A stretch of 33,704 bases of DNA from a virus: positions 1-33,704 of the IMG/VR virus record IMGVR_UViG_3300030019_000553; one strand, 5' to 3'. Position 1 is the first letter of the stretch; the number at the start of each line of letters is the position of its first letter. The position numbers and the translations under genes are program-made. Below the pieces are notes generated by a model. The model was not told the origin of the DNA. It made no database searches and saw nothing but the letters and a program-made list of their open reading frames with translations. Of this stretch, positions 23,251 through 32,099 are shown one piece after another.

Positions 23251-24681
23251 ATGAAAGCTTTAAAATTCATTCTTGTTATTTTCGCGATGTTGCTTGCTAA
23301 CATAGCTTTGGGTTCATTAATCACCCAAGGTGCGCCTCCCTATGTCACAAATATTGTGATAGTTTCATTGATGACATGTAGCCTTTTCGGCTCTGTTTAT
23401 GCTTATCGGAATAAGCATAAATCGGGTATTTTAGCTATGGCTGTTACCATTACTTCGGCCTATGCTGGGGAAGTTCTGGAGCAGTTACTTGTCAAAGCTA
23501 CTACCGGTAATCAAATAGTTGCAGGAGGACACATTCATGTTCAGCCTAATGTGACTAAAAAGTTTGCAATACCGCGACTTAAAGCCGGTAAAATGCTACA
23601 GCGCCGGAAAGAGCAGCCTGTTGAGGCAGATTCAAGTGGTAATTTTACTATCGATGAGAAATATCTTGAACCTAAAGATATAATGGCATTTACCACCTTT
23701 AACCCTCGCGTTTTTGAAAATATATGGAGACCTTTCCAGTCAACAGGTAATCTGGTATTTGAGCAACTACCTTCCAATATTCAATCGGCTTTATTGACTG
23801 AATTAGCTAAGGTTGTAGATTTTGAGCTTGGCGGAGAACTTATAAATGGGCAATATCATGCTACTGATGCTGGAAAATACTTCGATGGTATTTTGACGCG
23901 TATTATGGCTGATTCTGACGTTGTGGAAATTGCAACTCTGGCAGCTATTACTCAAAGCAATGTGATTGCAAAAATGAAGCTTGTACGTGCCGCTGTACCT
24001 AAGGCTATCAAGGCTAATCCAAATCTCAAAATGTTCATGAGTGTGGAAGATGCTGAAAGCTACGAATACGAATTGACAGATAAACCATCGAAAGGACAGG
24101 ACTATACTAATATGAATCCTGAGCGATTCAAAGGTATTCAAATCGTTGCTCTTGCTGACTGGCCCAAAGATGTAATTGTTGCTGCTATTGCCACTTCTGG
24201 TATTGACTCCAACTTCTGGGCAGGTGTGGCTATGGCTGACGATGCAGAAGCAATTCAAATAGACAAGTTGACAAATGCTGGCGAAAAGTACTTCTTTAAA
24301 ATGTTGATGAAAATAGACACCAATATAGTATTTGGCGAAGATATCGTATTATACGATGGTCGTGCTGCTGCTATTGCCGCAGGTTCTACCGATTTGGATA
24401 ATTTGGTATTGAGCGCTGGTTCTATTGTTCCTGACTTTGATCCTGCAACTAAAACTTACACGCTGGCTGTAGCTACAGGAGTAACATCTACTACCGTAAC
24501 TGCCACTCGTGGCGAAACTGGTCAGATTTTGAAGTTAGGTTCTACTACACTAACGAGCGGCACCGCTTCTGCGGCTAAGAATTTAGCAATAGGTGAAAAT
24601 ATCATAAGCGTTACTGTAACCAGTGCAGATGGTAATTCAACTGCCACTTATCAGGTATTAGTTACTCGTGCTGCTTCCTAA
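23251..24681 (+). CDS. Major capsid protein with N-terminal membrane segments and C-terminal Cadherin-like domain
   Basis: A 476-residue protein with three parts. Residues 1-80 contain two or three hydrophobic helices (for example FILVIFAMLLANIALG and VTNIVIVSLMTCSLFGSVYA). Residues about 85-375 look like an HK97-fold capsid core (RPFQSTGNLVFEQLPSNIQS, then a region with NPERFKGIQIVAL as in related capsids). Residues about 380-476 form a Cadherin-like beta sandwich (LVLSAGSIVPDFDPATKTYT), a domain seen as a decoration on virion proteins. The position after the prohead protease supports capsid identity. The hydrophobic part may be removed by the protease or help target assembly; neither is known. 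Confidence 0.8.
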   Translation: MKALKFILVIFAMLLANIALGSLITQGAPPYVTNIVIVSLMTCSLFGSVYAYRNKHKSGILAMAVTITSAYAGEVLEQLLVKATTGNQIVAGGHIHVQPNVTKKFAIPRLKAGKMLQRRKEQPVEADSSGNFTIDEKYLEPKDIMAFTTFNPRVFENIWRPFQSTGNLVFEQLPSNIQSALLTELAKVVDFELGGELINGQYHATDAGKYFDGILTRIMADSDVVEIATLAAITQSNVIAKMKLVRAAVPKAIKANPNLKMFMSVEDAESYEYELTDKPSKGQDYTNMNPERFKGIQIVALADWPKDVIVAAIATSGIDSNFWAGVAMADDAEAIQIDKLTNAGEKYFFKMLMKIDTNIVFGEDIVLYDGRAAAIAAGSTDLDNLVLSAGSIVPDFDPATKTYTLAVATGVTSTTVTATRGETGQILKLGSTTLTSGTASAAKNLAIGENIISVTVTSADGNSTATYQVLVTRAAS

Positions 24682-24717
24682 TTAGTTTTTGAGGTATAAA
24701 TAATCCGTGTGTTGTTG

Positions 24718-24754
24718 AACCCGCCGAAAGAGTAATCCGGTAGGCGGGTTTTAA
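24718..24754 (+). terminator. Hairpin terminator after the capsid gene
   Basis: AACCCGCC (24718-24725) pairs with GGCGGGTT (24743-24750), followed by TTAAAATT. It lies between the capsid stop and the amidase start and may reduce readthrough, giving more capsid than lysis transcript. Confidence 0.75.
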
Positions 24755-24764
24755 AATTATCATT

Positions 24765-25232
24765 ATGCGTAAAATAGATACAATAGTAGTTCATTGCTCG
24801 GCCACGCCTGTAACGCAGGATTACACTCCTGAACGATTGACGCGTGATCATTTAGCCCGCGGATTCAATTCATCCGGTTATCATTTCTATATTCGTCAAT
24901 CCGGTCAACGTGTGGCATTTCGCCCAATTGAAGTTCCAGGTGCACAAGTAGAAGGTCATAATTATGATACAATCGGTATTTGTTATGAGGGTGGTATTGA
25001 TGCACATGGGAAAACCGCTGATACTCGTAACCCGCTTCAAAAAGCAGCGCTTATTGCATTGCTGAAAGAACTTGTAAAAATGTTCCCTGGTGTGAATATC
25101 TGCGGACACCGCGATTTCTCCCCTGATTTGGATCATGATGGAAAGATTGAGCCGAATGAATGGATTAAAGTGTGTCCTTGTTTTGATGCTATTCCTGAAT
25201 ATGCTTATTTGACTAAAAAAAGTAAGAAGTAA
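24765..25232 (+). CDS. Endolysin, N-acetylmuramoyl-L-alanine amidase (Amidase_2)
   Basis: A 155-residue amidase of the T7 lysozyme type. The start RKIDTIVVHCSATP carries the first zinc-binding His, FNSSGYHFYIRQSGQ holds the next conserved region, and ICGHRDFSPDLDHDG plus KVCPCFD hold the C-terminal ligands and the conserved Cys-Pro-Cys-Phe segment. It cuts the amide bond between muramic acid and the peptide in peptidoglycan at the end of infection. No signal peptide is present, so export needs a holin. The following two genes overlap one another and probably complete the lysis cassette. Confidence 0.92.
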   Translation: MRKIDTIVVHCSATPVTQDYTPERLTRDHLARGFNSSGYHFYIRQSGQRVAFRPIEVPGAQVEGHNYDTIGICYEGGIDAHGKTADTRNPLQKAALIALLKELVKMFPGVNICGHRDFSPDLDHDGKIEPNEWIKVCPCFDAIPEYAYLTKKSKK

Positions 25233-25624
25233 TGGACTGGAGTAATATTATTTCTGTAGTACTAAACCTGATACTCGGAGGCGGTCTTATTCTTTCTCTT
25301 GTAACGCTTAAGGCTAAAAAACGACAAGAAGAGGCTAGTGCTGATCAGATTGCGGCAGGCGCAAAACAGACTCTTGCATCTGCTACTACAACTGAAATAG
25401 GCAATGTTTCTGAAATTGCAGATAAATGGCGACAATTTGCTGAAGAATCGGAGTTGCGATATAGCAGCATGAATAAACTTATGCAGCAACAAATTACCAG
25501 TCTTCAGGCTGATGTAACCAAGTTGTCAAAACAGTTGAATCAAATTTTGAAAATCATTAAAGAAATAAATCATGACAATTTGGATCAAAAAAAACAAGAA
25601 GCAAGTGATATTGCGAGGGAGTAG
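25232..25624 (+). CDS. Membrane protein with coiled coil, holin- or spanin-like
   Basis: A 130-residue protein with one N-terminal membrane helix (VVLNLILGGGLILSLVTL) followed by a long charged helix with heptads (LMQQQITSLQADVTKLSKQL). This shape is that of an inner-membrane spanin or of a type III holin-like protein. It begins at the amidase stop, sharing one base, and its last 53 bases overlap the next gene in a different frame. Overlapping genes of this kind are typical of Rz/Rz1 pairs. The exact lysis role is inferred from context. Confidence 0.6.
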   Translation: MDWSNIISVVLNLILGGGLILSLVTLKAKKRQEEASADQIAAGAKQTLASATTTEIGNVSEIADKWRQFAEESELRYSSMNKLMQQQITSLQADVTKLSKQLNQILKIIKEINHDNLDQKKQEASDIARE

Positions 25625-26093
25625 CATTATTCTCCTTTCATTATTTCTTCTGTTTGGATGCAGAACGATTAAATATGTACCTATTGTACAGCGTCACGAT
25701 AGCATCGTTGAAAAGACAGTACGCGATACTGTTTTGAAATACTTACCGCAAAAACAATCGGTAATCGCTGTAAAAAAATCGCATTTGGAGACCGATTTGG
25801 CTATTTCAAATGCTTCAATAGATTCGCTTGGATTATTGCACCATTCTATCGAGAATAAAGGGACTATTCCCGGAAAAATTATACACGATAAAACAACAGT
25901 TCATGATTCGATACCAGTTCCTTATAAAGTTGAAGTTCCAGGTAAACCCAAAATAGTTAATGTTCCGGTACATGACTTTATATGGTGGATAGGGTTAATA
26001 GTTCTAATTAGTGGTGGATTGTTTGGGCTGTATAAGCTTCTAACAAAAACTCCTGTAATATCAATAATTAAAAAGTTTTTAAAACCAATTTAA
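25572..26093 (+). CDS. Lipoprotein with C-terminal membrane helix, candidate unimolecular spanin
   Basis: A 173-residue protein. Residues 1-30 form a lipoprotein signal with lipobox LFGC and the acylated Cys at residue 30. Near the C-terminus (about residues 134-155) lies a second hydrophobic helix (FIWWIGLIVLISGGLFGLYK). A protein anchored by lipid in the outer membrane at one end and by a membrane helix in the inner membrane at the other is the definition of a unimolecular spanin, as T1 gp11. The region between is polar with many P and V. It overlaps the preceding lysis gene in another frame. The role is inferred from topology. Confidence 0.6.
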   Translation: MTIWIKKNKKQVILRGSSIILLSLFLLFGCRTIKYVPIVQRHDSIVEKTVRDTVLKYLPQKQSVIAVKKSHLETDLAISNASIDSLGLLHHSIENKGTIPGKIIHDKTTVHDSIPVPYKVEVPGKPKIVNVPVHDFIWWIGLIVLISGGLFGLYKLLTKTPVISIIKKFLKPI

Positions 26094-26108
26094 TAATAAC
26101 TAATCATT

Positions 26109-26606
26109 ATGTCAGAAAAAAGAATTATGGGCGTTTCGTCGATTGAAGTAGGCGAAATTGCAGTTGACGGTGATGTTTCTGCTGCATTTGCAGCACTCGG
26201 TGGTACCTATAAAGATACGGCCACTTTTGAGGAAGATGACGGTACCGATACAGAGCACGAAATTGAAGAATCCGACGATCCCGTTGAAATTCTACCGGGT
26301 CCTACCAAAAAGACAATTACCTGGGGTATTATCAACATGGACCCTGAAACATTGGTAAAAGTATTAGGTGGCACAGTAACTGGTACCGGGGATACTGCAA
26401 AGTGGAATGCACCACGGTCAAAACCGGCTATTTATTTGTCAGTTAGAATCACCGACAAAAACGGTGTGAAAGTAACTTACCCTCGTTGCTTTATCAAGGC
26501 TAAACGTACATGGAAAGTAACTAAAACTGGAATACTTCAAGTGATCATCAAAGCACGCGTATTAACGCCTACTAAAGATGGTGTTGCTCCTGAAATTCAG
26601 GGTTGA
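26109..26606 (+). CDS. Tail tube (major tail) protein
   Basis: A 165-residue, beta-rich protein (KNGVKVTYPRCFIKAKRTWK, then strands) with an acidic central segment (EEDDGTDTEHEIEESDDPVE). It resembles major tail proteins of Bacteroidetes siphoviruses in length, in the pattern of strands and in the phrase PGPTKKTITWGIINMDPETL. It polymerises into the tail tube. Its place before the two-frame chaperone and tape measure is the classic order of long-tailed phages. A strong terminator follows directly. Confidence 0.75.
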   Translation: MSEKRIMGVSSIEVGEIAVDGDVSAAFAALGGTYKDTATFEEDDGTDTEHEIEESDDPVEILPGPTKKTITWGIINMDPETLVKVLGGTVTGTGDTAKWNAPRSKPAIYLSVRITDKNGVKVTYPRCFIKAKRTWKVTKTGILQVIIKARVLTPTKDGVAPEIQG

Positions 26607-26629
26607 TGAATTCCTATTATAAATTCTAT

Positions 26630-26666
26630 AAAGTGCCGCCCGGCTAACTGCGGCGGCACTTTTTAT
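26630..26666 (+). terminator. Hairpin terminator after the tail tube gene
   Basis: AAAGTGCCGCC (26630-26640) pairs with GGCGGCACTTT (26652-26662), an 11-bp stem followed by TTTATTT. It probably cuts transcription so that the tube gene is expressed more strongly than chaperone and tape measure. Confidence 0.88.
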
Positions 26667-26680
26667 TTAAAACGACACAC

Positions 26681-27187
26681 ATGGATAAAAATATAGAACA
26701 GTCAGCTGCGATGGCTTTGCTGGATCGTGGAGTTGCATTTCGTATACCGGCTCCACTATTGTGGAGATTATTCGGCCGAAAAACAATGCTTATTTCGGTA
26801 AAGAGATTGAGAATTGGGACACTGTTATATTGTTCGGCATTTAATGATTTGAATGCGTTTGAACAAATAACCGTAATAGATGATTTCAGGAAATCATTAA
26901 TATCTGAAATGGGCTTTGAACCTATAGCTATTTCGATGAAATCTATGCAGGATAATGCGATTGGGATAACAAAATCAATTGCAGCATGTCTGCTAAACTC
27001 CCCATTAAAAATACGGTTATTTGCACCATTCTTAGCGCGTATATTACGAAGGCGTTGTACGTGGGATCAATTACAGGAGCTTACCATGTGGATAATGGTA
27101 TACTCCAGAATGGAAAGTTTTACCAATACTACCAAATTGCTGTCGGTGATGCTTCTGACGAAGCCGATGAACTGTTCCGAGAGCTAA
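26681..27187 (+). CDS. Tail assembly chaperone, upstream frame
   Basis: A 168-residue protein, basic in its C-terminal half (FLARILRRRCTWDQLQELTM) and ending KPMNCSES. Position between tube and tape measure is that of the G protein of the lambda G/GT pair. The start lies after the terminator. Its last part overlaps, in the -1 frame, a second ORF that has no sensible own start. This arrangement is the classic sign of a frameshift that gives a minor, longer product. The family is not certain from sequence alone, but related Bacteroidetes phage proteins share the phrase FTNTT. Confidence 0.65.
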   Translation: MDKNIEQSAAMALLDRGVAFRIPAPLLWRLFGRKTMLISVKRLRIGTLLYCSAFNDLNAFEQITVIDDFRKSLISEMGFEPIAISMKSMQDNAIGITKSIAACLLNSPLKIRLFAPFLARILRRRCTWDQLQELTMWIMVYSRMESFTNTTKLLSVMLLTKPMNCSES

Positions 27188-27399
27188 ATGGGTCTGAAGA
27201 TGAAGAGGAGTCAACGAGCGATGCAGATCGATCCCATAGCCTCTTTGGTTTAATTTTTTCCATACAAAAAGAAACCGGATGGAGTCATGATTATATTCTT
27301 TGGGGTGAATCGTGGTTTAACCTTCAAATGAAATTGAATGACTTACCAGGCAAAAAAAAGAAGAAAGAAGTAAAAATGTCAGATAGTTTTGACGAATAA
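26986..27399 (+). CDS. Tail assembly chaperone, downstream frame (probable -1 frameshift product)
   Basis: A 137-codon ORF in the -1 frame relative to the upstream chaperone gene, overlapping it by about 200 bases. The part after base 27187 (SHSLFGLIFSIQKETGWSHD, then YILWGESWFNLQ) looks coding; the part inside the overlap does not. There is no ATG in this frame near or after the end of the upstream ORF, so translation most likely enters by frameshifting, as in lambda G/GT. I looked for a canonical X-XXY-YYZ heptamer and found none, so the slip site is undefined. A plain frameshift mutation is the alternative. The boundaries given are those of the open frame from its first Met, not of a true start. 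Confidence 0.55.
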   Translation: MSAKLPIKNTVICTILSAYITKALYVGSITGAYHVDNGILQNGKFYQYYQIAVGDASDEADELFRELNGSEDEEESTSDADRSHSLFGLIFSIQKETGWSHDYILWGESWFNLQMKLNDLPGKKKKKEVKMSDSFDE

Positions 27400-27408
27400 G
27401 CTAACAAC

Positions 27409-30400
27409 ATGGAACCTGTAGAAATAGACTTTATGATTGGCGGTAATACTGTTACCGAAGGTAAAAAGGTAGAACAAACTTTCGATGAAATTACACTTTC
27501 TGTCAATGGACTTACTAATGATATTGGCAGGCACAGAACTGCATTGATAGAACTCCAAAAGGACTTGGTTGGGCTTGGGATTGCCTACAAAACAGCCACT
27601 AAAACCCAAAAAAGTGAATTACTTCAAGACATTGAACTCACCAAGAAAAATATTATTGACGAAAAACAATCAATAATAGAACTCACAGCTGAAGTACGTC
27701 AATTGGAGAAACAAAAAAGGTCTGCCGGATCAGTAGTCGTTGATAGTTCAACTATGTCAAATAATGCGGGGAGAGCAGCTGTGGGATATAACAGTTTGGG
27801 GTTTTCTATGCAGCAAATTATTCGTGAAGCTCCGTCAGCGGCTATGGGCATGAATACTTTCTTTTTGGCTATAAGTAACAATATTCCCATTTTGACAGAT
27901 CAAATAAAAAGAGCCAGTGCAGAAAATAAAGCTTTATCGGCATCCGGTCAAACATCTGTTCCAGTTTGGAAGCAACTAGTTAGTAGTTTGTTTTCATGGC
28001 AATCGGCTATGATGATTGGAATTACGCTATTATCGATGTATGGTAAAGATTTTATCGCATGGGTTGAAAAAATATTAACCGGAAAAAAGGCAATAGATAA
28101 AACAACAGAAAGTCAGAAATCACTTAATAAGGTATTTTCCGACTTTACTGGAAGTGCATCAAGTAAAATACAGGATGTCACCAGAATAGGTATTGAAATA
28201 GAAAAATATGGGAATAATTCAAAAAATGCAAAAGGGATTATAGACGATTTTAATAAAACATTTAATACCCATTTAAAAACCATTGAACAGGTAAAAAAGG
28301 CTTACCCTGAGCTTTCAAAATCTGCAATTGAAGCAGCTATAAAAATTCAGGCAGCAAATAGTCTTATTGAAAAATCGGCTCAGGCCACATTAAAAAAACA
28401 AGAAGCGGATACAGCTCTTTCTCCATATTCATCTAAGCAGGTAAAGCAACAAGAGGACATGTTGAATAGGCTTGTTTCGATGGCACAAAAATACAATGTA
28501 GATATGAACGAGTTAACGACAAAACTTATATCAAAAGAAGGTTTTGGAGTAAATGGGGTGAAACAATTTATTATTGGATCGAATAATCAAAAAGAGGGTG
28601 ATTTCAAGGAACTAAACGCTTTAAATGATTTTTATAATAATTGGGACAATTTGTGGTTCGCAAAATACATATCTCAACAGCGTAAGGCCGGAAAACAGAT
28701 TGACATAAATAACAAGGAAATACAAAAACTTTTGGAGGGTGTAGATTTTAAAGACTTCACAAAGGATAATTTGACTAAGGACTCAACCAACAATCAAAAA
28801 GTATATTACGATGCCGCTAAAGCGATCCAGAAGTTATTGGTAGAAGTTGATAAAGAAACCTCTGGTTTACTTCTTTCCAGTCAAGATAATTATCTTCAAA
28901 CGCGTCTCGATAAAATCAGTATTGAACAAGAACAAGAAATTGCAGCGATTCGACAAAAATCAAAGGACATTGTGGATGAATACAACAAATCACACCGGAA
29001 TGATACTGGATTTAAATCAATTAGTACACTTTCAGAAATTGATCCGGAACAAGCAAAAAAATTAGAAGATGAAATAACCGAACTTATTTCGGCTTATGGA
29101 AAAAAAAGAGCAAAACTTCAGAATGATTATTATGAAGAAGAAAATAAACTTGTTGCCGGAATGGCTGAAGAGAGAGTGAAAATAGAGAAAGAATATGAAG
29201 AAAAAATAAATGAGGCACAAGCTAATGGTGCAACTAGGTATGCTCAAATGCTAATAAATGAACGTGACAAGAAAATATCAGAAACCTCACTAAAATTAAT
29301 AGAGGAGACTGATTTATATAAGATCGCCACTAATGAACAAATCAACATTGGAAAGCAACTGAATGACAAATTGATTCAGCAGGTAAAAGACCGGGTAAAT
29401 GCCGAAATTGCTGAAAATAAATTGAGCAAAAAGGATGGCAATAAGATATTGGAAGCACTGGATAAATCTCAGGCTTCTCAGGTATCAGATACATTGTCCG
29501 GATTTATTGCAAAATATAAAGAGCTTAATGCTGCAAAAACCCGTTTTGAAACGGCTAAGAAGAATGGTGATATAGTAGGCGCTGCTAATGCTGCTAATGA
29601 TATTGACAATCTTACAAAATCTGTAGAAGGCTACGAGCAAAAAATACAGAATGTCATGTCGAGTGCTAGTTTGTTCGCAAACCAAGCTATTGATTTACTT
29701 AACTCCATGAGTACCGAAGAGGGTGATGCAGCCAGTTCAGCCGCAAAATCTATCGGTGCTGTTATGAATATTGCTAATTCAACTATGCAAGGATTCCAAG
29801 CGGGAGGTGTTGTCGGAGGTGCTGTTGCGTTTGTAATGTCTACTGCCACTCAAATTTTCAATGCCGAAAAGGCACATAAAGAAGCATTGGCAGCTATTGA
29901 AAAAGCAAGAATAGCTACTCAAAAAGAATACAATGATTTGCTACTGAAACAGAACAAATTATTAGAGGCTGCCAAGAGTATTTTTGGCACTAATGCATTG
30001 GCACAAGCCAATGCTTATGCAGCGCAACTTAAAGCGTATAATGATGCTTTGAATGGCCGTAGTGGTGCCATGTCTGATTTGGCAACGTCAACAGTTCAAA
30101 CCGGTTCTCATAAGACTGGATTATTTGGCTGGGGAGGAGAGAAAGCAGATTATTCTGGTCTATTATCAGTTTATCCTTATCTGATTGATGCTAATGGAAA
30201 ACTTAATGAAGAGTTGGCAAAATCAATTATTGACAACGAAAAACTAGACGAAGCGAGCAAAAAAGCGCTACAGTCAGCATTAGATTATACTGATGCCTAT
30301 AGTGAAGCCTTAGATAATCTACAGAGTTATTTAAATAGTATATTTGGTGATCTCGGTGGTGATTTAATGACTGCTATTACGGATAACCTGAATGATGCAA

Positions 30401-30945
30401 AATCGGCAGTTGATGATTTTGGAGATTATGTGGGGAAGGCAATGAAGAAAATGATTTCGGATATAGCCTATAATATCTTTTTTGCCCAGTCATTTGACAA
30501 GTTGTCCGAACAAATTACAGACATTTATAAAAACAGTAGTCTGAACGATAAACAGAAAGGCGATGCAGCTACACAGGCTATGAGCTCTTTTTATTCGGGC
30601 ATTGATTCATCTGTGTCGGCGGCTACTGATTTTATAAATCAAATGTACGGAACTATTAAGGATCAAACTGGACTTGATTTAAGTTCAACCAGCACTGCAA
30701 CGGGAATTAAAGGAGATGTCAATAACATGACTGAAAATACAGGTAGCGCCCTGGTTGGGGCTATCAATGCTATGCGATTAAATGTTGCTGAACTGTTGAA
30801 AAATAGCAATAACGGACTAACGATGATTTCTGGTATATTGGCTATTTTAGGCGAAATAAAGGAAGATACGAGCTTTCTAAGAAAATTAGAACGTATAGAC
30901 AATACGCTGTATTATCTGAAAAATAATGGAATAAAAGCACTCTAA
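27409..30945 (+). CDS. Tape measure protein
   Basis: A 1178-residue, mostly alpha-helical protein, by far the longest in the window. It has long charged coiled coils (AKLQNDYYEEENKLVAGMAE) and hydrophobic segments such as SAMMIGITLLSMYGKDFIAW and QAGGVVGGAVAFVMSTATQI, as in tape measure proteins that insert into the host membrane. It fixes tail length and passes through the tail lumen; at roughly 0.15 nm per residue the tail would be about 175 nm. The gene follows the two-frame chaperone by 9 bases and precedes tail completion genes. Confidence 0.9.
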   Translation: MEPVEIDFMIGGNTVTEGKKVEQTFDEITLSVNGLTNDIGRHRTALIELQKDLVGLGIAYKTATKTQKSELLQDIELTKKNIIDEKQSIIELTAEVRQLEKQKRSAGSVVVDSSTMSNNAGRAAVGYNSLGFSMQQIIREAPSAAMGMNTFFLAISNNIPILTDQIKRASAENKALSASGQTSVPVWKQLVSSLFSWQSAMMIGITLLSMYGKDFIAWVEKILTGKKAIDKTTESQKSLNKVFSDFTGSASSKIQDVTRIGIEIEKYGNNSKNAKGIIDDFNKTFNTHLKTIEQVKKAYPELSKSAIEAAIKIQAANSLIEKSAQATLKKQEADTALSPYSSKQVKQQEDMLNRLVSMAQKYNVDMNELTTKLISKEGFGVNGVKQFIIGSNNQKEGDFKELNALNDFYNNWDNLWFAKYISQQRKAGKQIDINNKEIQKLLEGVDFKDFTKDNLTKDSTNNQKVYYDAAKAIQKLLVEVDKETSGLLLSSQDNYLQTRLDKISIEQEQEIAAIRQKSKDIVDEYNKSHRNDTGFKSISTLSEIDPEQAKKLEDEITELISAYGKKRAKLQNDYYEEENKLVAGMAEERVKIEKEYEEKINEAQANGATRYAQMLINERDKKISETSLKLIEETDLYKIATNEQINIGKQLNDKLIQQVKDRVNAEIAENKLSKKDGNKILEALDKSQASQVSDTLSGFIAKYKELNAAKTRFETAKKNGDIVGAANAANDIDNLTKSVEGYEQKIQNVMSSASLFANQAIDLLNSMSTEEGDAASSAAKSIGAVMNIANSTMQGFQAGGVVGGAVAFVMSTATQIFNAEKAHKEALAAIEKARIATQKEYNDLLLKQNKLLEAAKSIFGTNALAQANAYAAQLKAYNDALNGRSGAMSDLATSTVQTGSHKTGLFGWGGEKADYSGLLSVYPYLIDANGKLNEELAKSIIDNEKLDEASKKALQSALDYTDAYSEALDNLQSYLNSIFGDLGGDLMTAITDNLNDAKSAVDDFGDYVGKAMKKMISDIAYNIFFAQSFDKLSEQITDIYKNSSLNDKQKGDAATQAMSSFYSGIDSSVSAATDFINQMYGTIKDQTGLDLSSTSTATGIKGDVNNMTENTGSALVGAINAMRLNVAELLKNSNNGLTMISGILAILGEIKEDTSFLRKLERIDNTLYYLKNNGIKAL

Positions 30946-31493
30946 TGGATATAAATGAGGTAAATGCTAAGATTAAAGAGTTTCTGAAGTTTCAACAGCA
31001 ATATGTTAGCGAAGATGCTCCTGATGTTATGGGTACCGAAGCTGTAAAACATTATAAAAATTCATTTGTTGATGAGGGATTTACTGATGAAATCTTAGAG
31101 CCATGGAGAGAGGTTGAGCGGCGAAAACCAGAAAGCAAATGGTATGGATTCAGTTATAAATCTAATTCGGCTATACCAGGTAAAAAAGCAAAAAAGGGGA
31201 ATGCTAAAAGTAATTTTTCCCCGGCACGCACTAATGATAAAATACTAACAGGTGAAACTAATGAGCTTTCTAATTCTATTTCGTATGTAAAAAAAACGGA
31301 TCGAGTGACTGTTAGGTCTGATAAACCTTATTCTAAAATTCAAAATGAAGGTGGATTAGGTAAAGTGTTTGGTAAATCATCGTTCATTATGCCGGCGCGT
31401 CCGTTCATACGTGATTCAAAGCAATTGAGAGAAAAAATTATAGCAAAGTTTAAACGAGATATTCAAAGTAAAAGAAAGGAACTAGGATTATGA
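30945..31493 (+). CDS. Mu gpG-like virion morphogenesis / tail completion protein
   Basis: A 182-residue protein of the phage virion morphogenesis family (PF05069, Mu gpG). Diagnostic pieces are EPWREVERRKPESKWYGF near the middle, the segment SDKPYSKIQNEGGLGK, and the motif FIMPARPFIRDSK close to the C-terminus. Family members complete the head-tail joint or the tail. Start and upstream stop share one base with the tape measure gene, and it overlaps the next gene by 4 bases (ATGA). Confidence 0.85.
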   Translation: MDINEVNAKIKEFLKFQQQYVSEDAPDVMGTEAVKHYKNSFVDEGFTDEILEPWREVERRKPESKWYGFSYKSNSAIPGKKAKKGNAKSNFSPARTNDKILTGETNELSNSISYVKKTDRVTVRSDKPYSKIQNEGGLGKVFGKSSFIMPARPFIRDSKQLREKIIAKFKRDIQSKRKELGL

Positions 31494-31924
31494 GTTTATA
31501 TAGTTTGATAAAAGACCCATTAAAGGCAATAAGTTGGATGAAGTGGGTTGATATTGATGCAGGGCAATTAGAAGGAGCTGAGAAAAGAAAAGTGTTGATA
31601 TTTCCATGCTCATTAATAGCTGAGTCTTCTGTATCTAATGATATAACAGAATCTGGTGATGTGCAGCGCGAAGATGCTACACTGACTCTTCGCCTTGCAT
31701 GGGATGCAACTGGAAGCAGAACTAATGCCTCTTCTCCTGAAACTGTACAAGAAAGATCGCTTGCATATACAGTTCAAACTAAGGAAGTATATGAGTTATT
31801 GCAGGGTGCTATTTTTGGGGATTATACATCGCTTGAATGTGGCTCGGCAGTTCAGGAAAAAAACACTGATGGTTTAGTGGTTTTTAAGTTTACATTTAAA
31901 ACCAATCAAATAGTAATTAAATAG
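31490..31924 (+). CDS. Probable tail terminator-like protein
   Basis: A 144-residue protein of beta-rich type (ATLTLRLAWDATGSR, LVVFKFTFKTNQIVIK). It begins with a helix (LYSLIKDPLKAISWMKWVDI) and the general shape of tail terminator proteins, which cap the tube. Position at the end of the tail operon and overlap with the gpG-like gene support a tail role, but I recognise no specific family. The operon ends here, followed by a structured intergenic region. Confidence 0.55.
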   Translation: MSLYSLIKDPLKAISWMKWVDIDAGQLEGAEKRKVLIFPCSLIAESSVSNDITESGDVQREDATLTLRLAWDATGSRTNASSPETVQERSLAYTVQTKEVYELLQGAIFGDYTSLECGSAVQEKNTDGLVVFKFTFKTNQIVIK

Positions 31925-31931
31925 ACTTTAT

Positions 31932-32056
31932 GGGGTTGAAAATAACCCCGGTCATATTGGAGCCTCTGACCTCTCCAACATATAAAATTCGAATACACCG
32001 CATACCCAGGGTTTAATATCCTTGGTGCGGTGTATTCGCATTTTAAGTTGTCAGAG
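31932..32056. repeat. Structured intergenic region with nested inverted repeats
   Basis: The 175-base gap 31925-32099 contains a small stem GGGGTT/AACCCC (31932-31949), an outer pair CTCTGAC (31964-31970) and GTCAGAG (32050-32056), and within it a perfect 12-bp stem GAATACACCGCA (31991-32002) and TGCGGTGTATTC (32026-32037) that extends inward with one mismatch. The long stem is not followed by a strong T-run, so simple termination is uncertain. It separates tail genes from the DNA-modification genes and may control their expression. No ORF of note lies in it. Confidence 0.7.
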
Positions 32057-32099
32057 ACTACAAAAATAGGTATTATTAATTATAAAACAAGTAAGTAAA

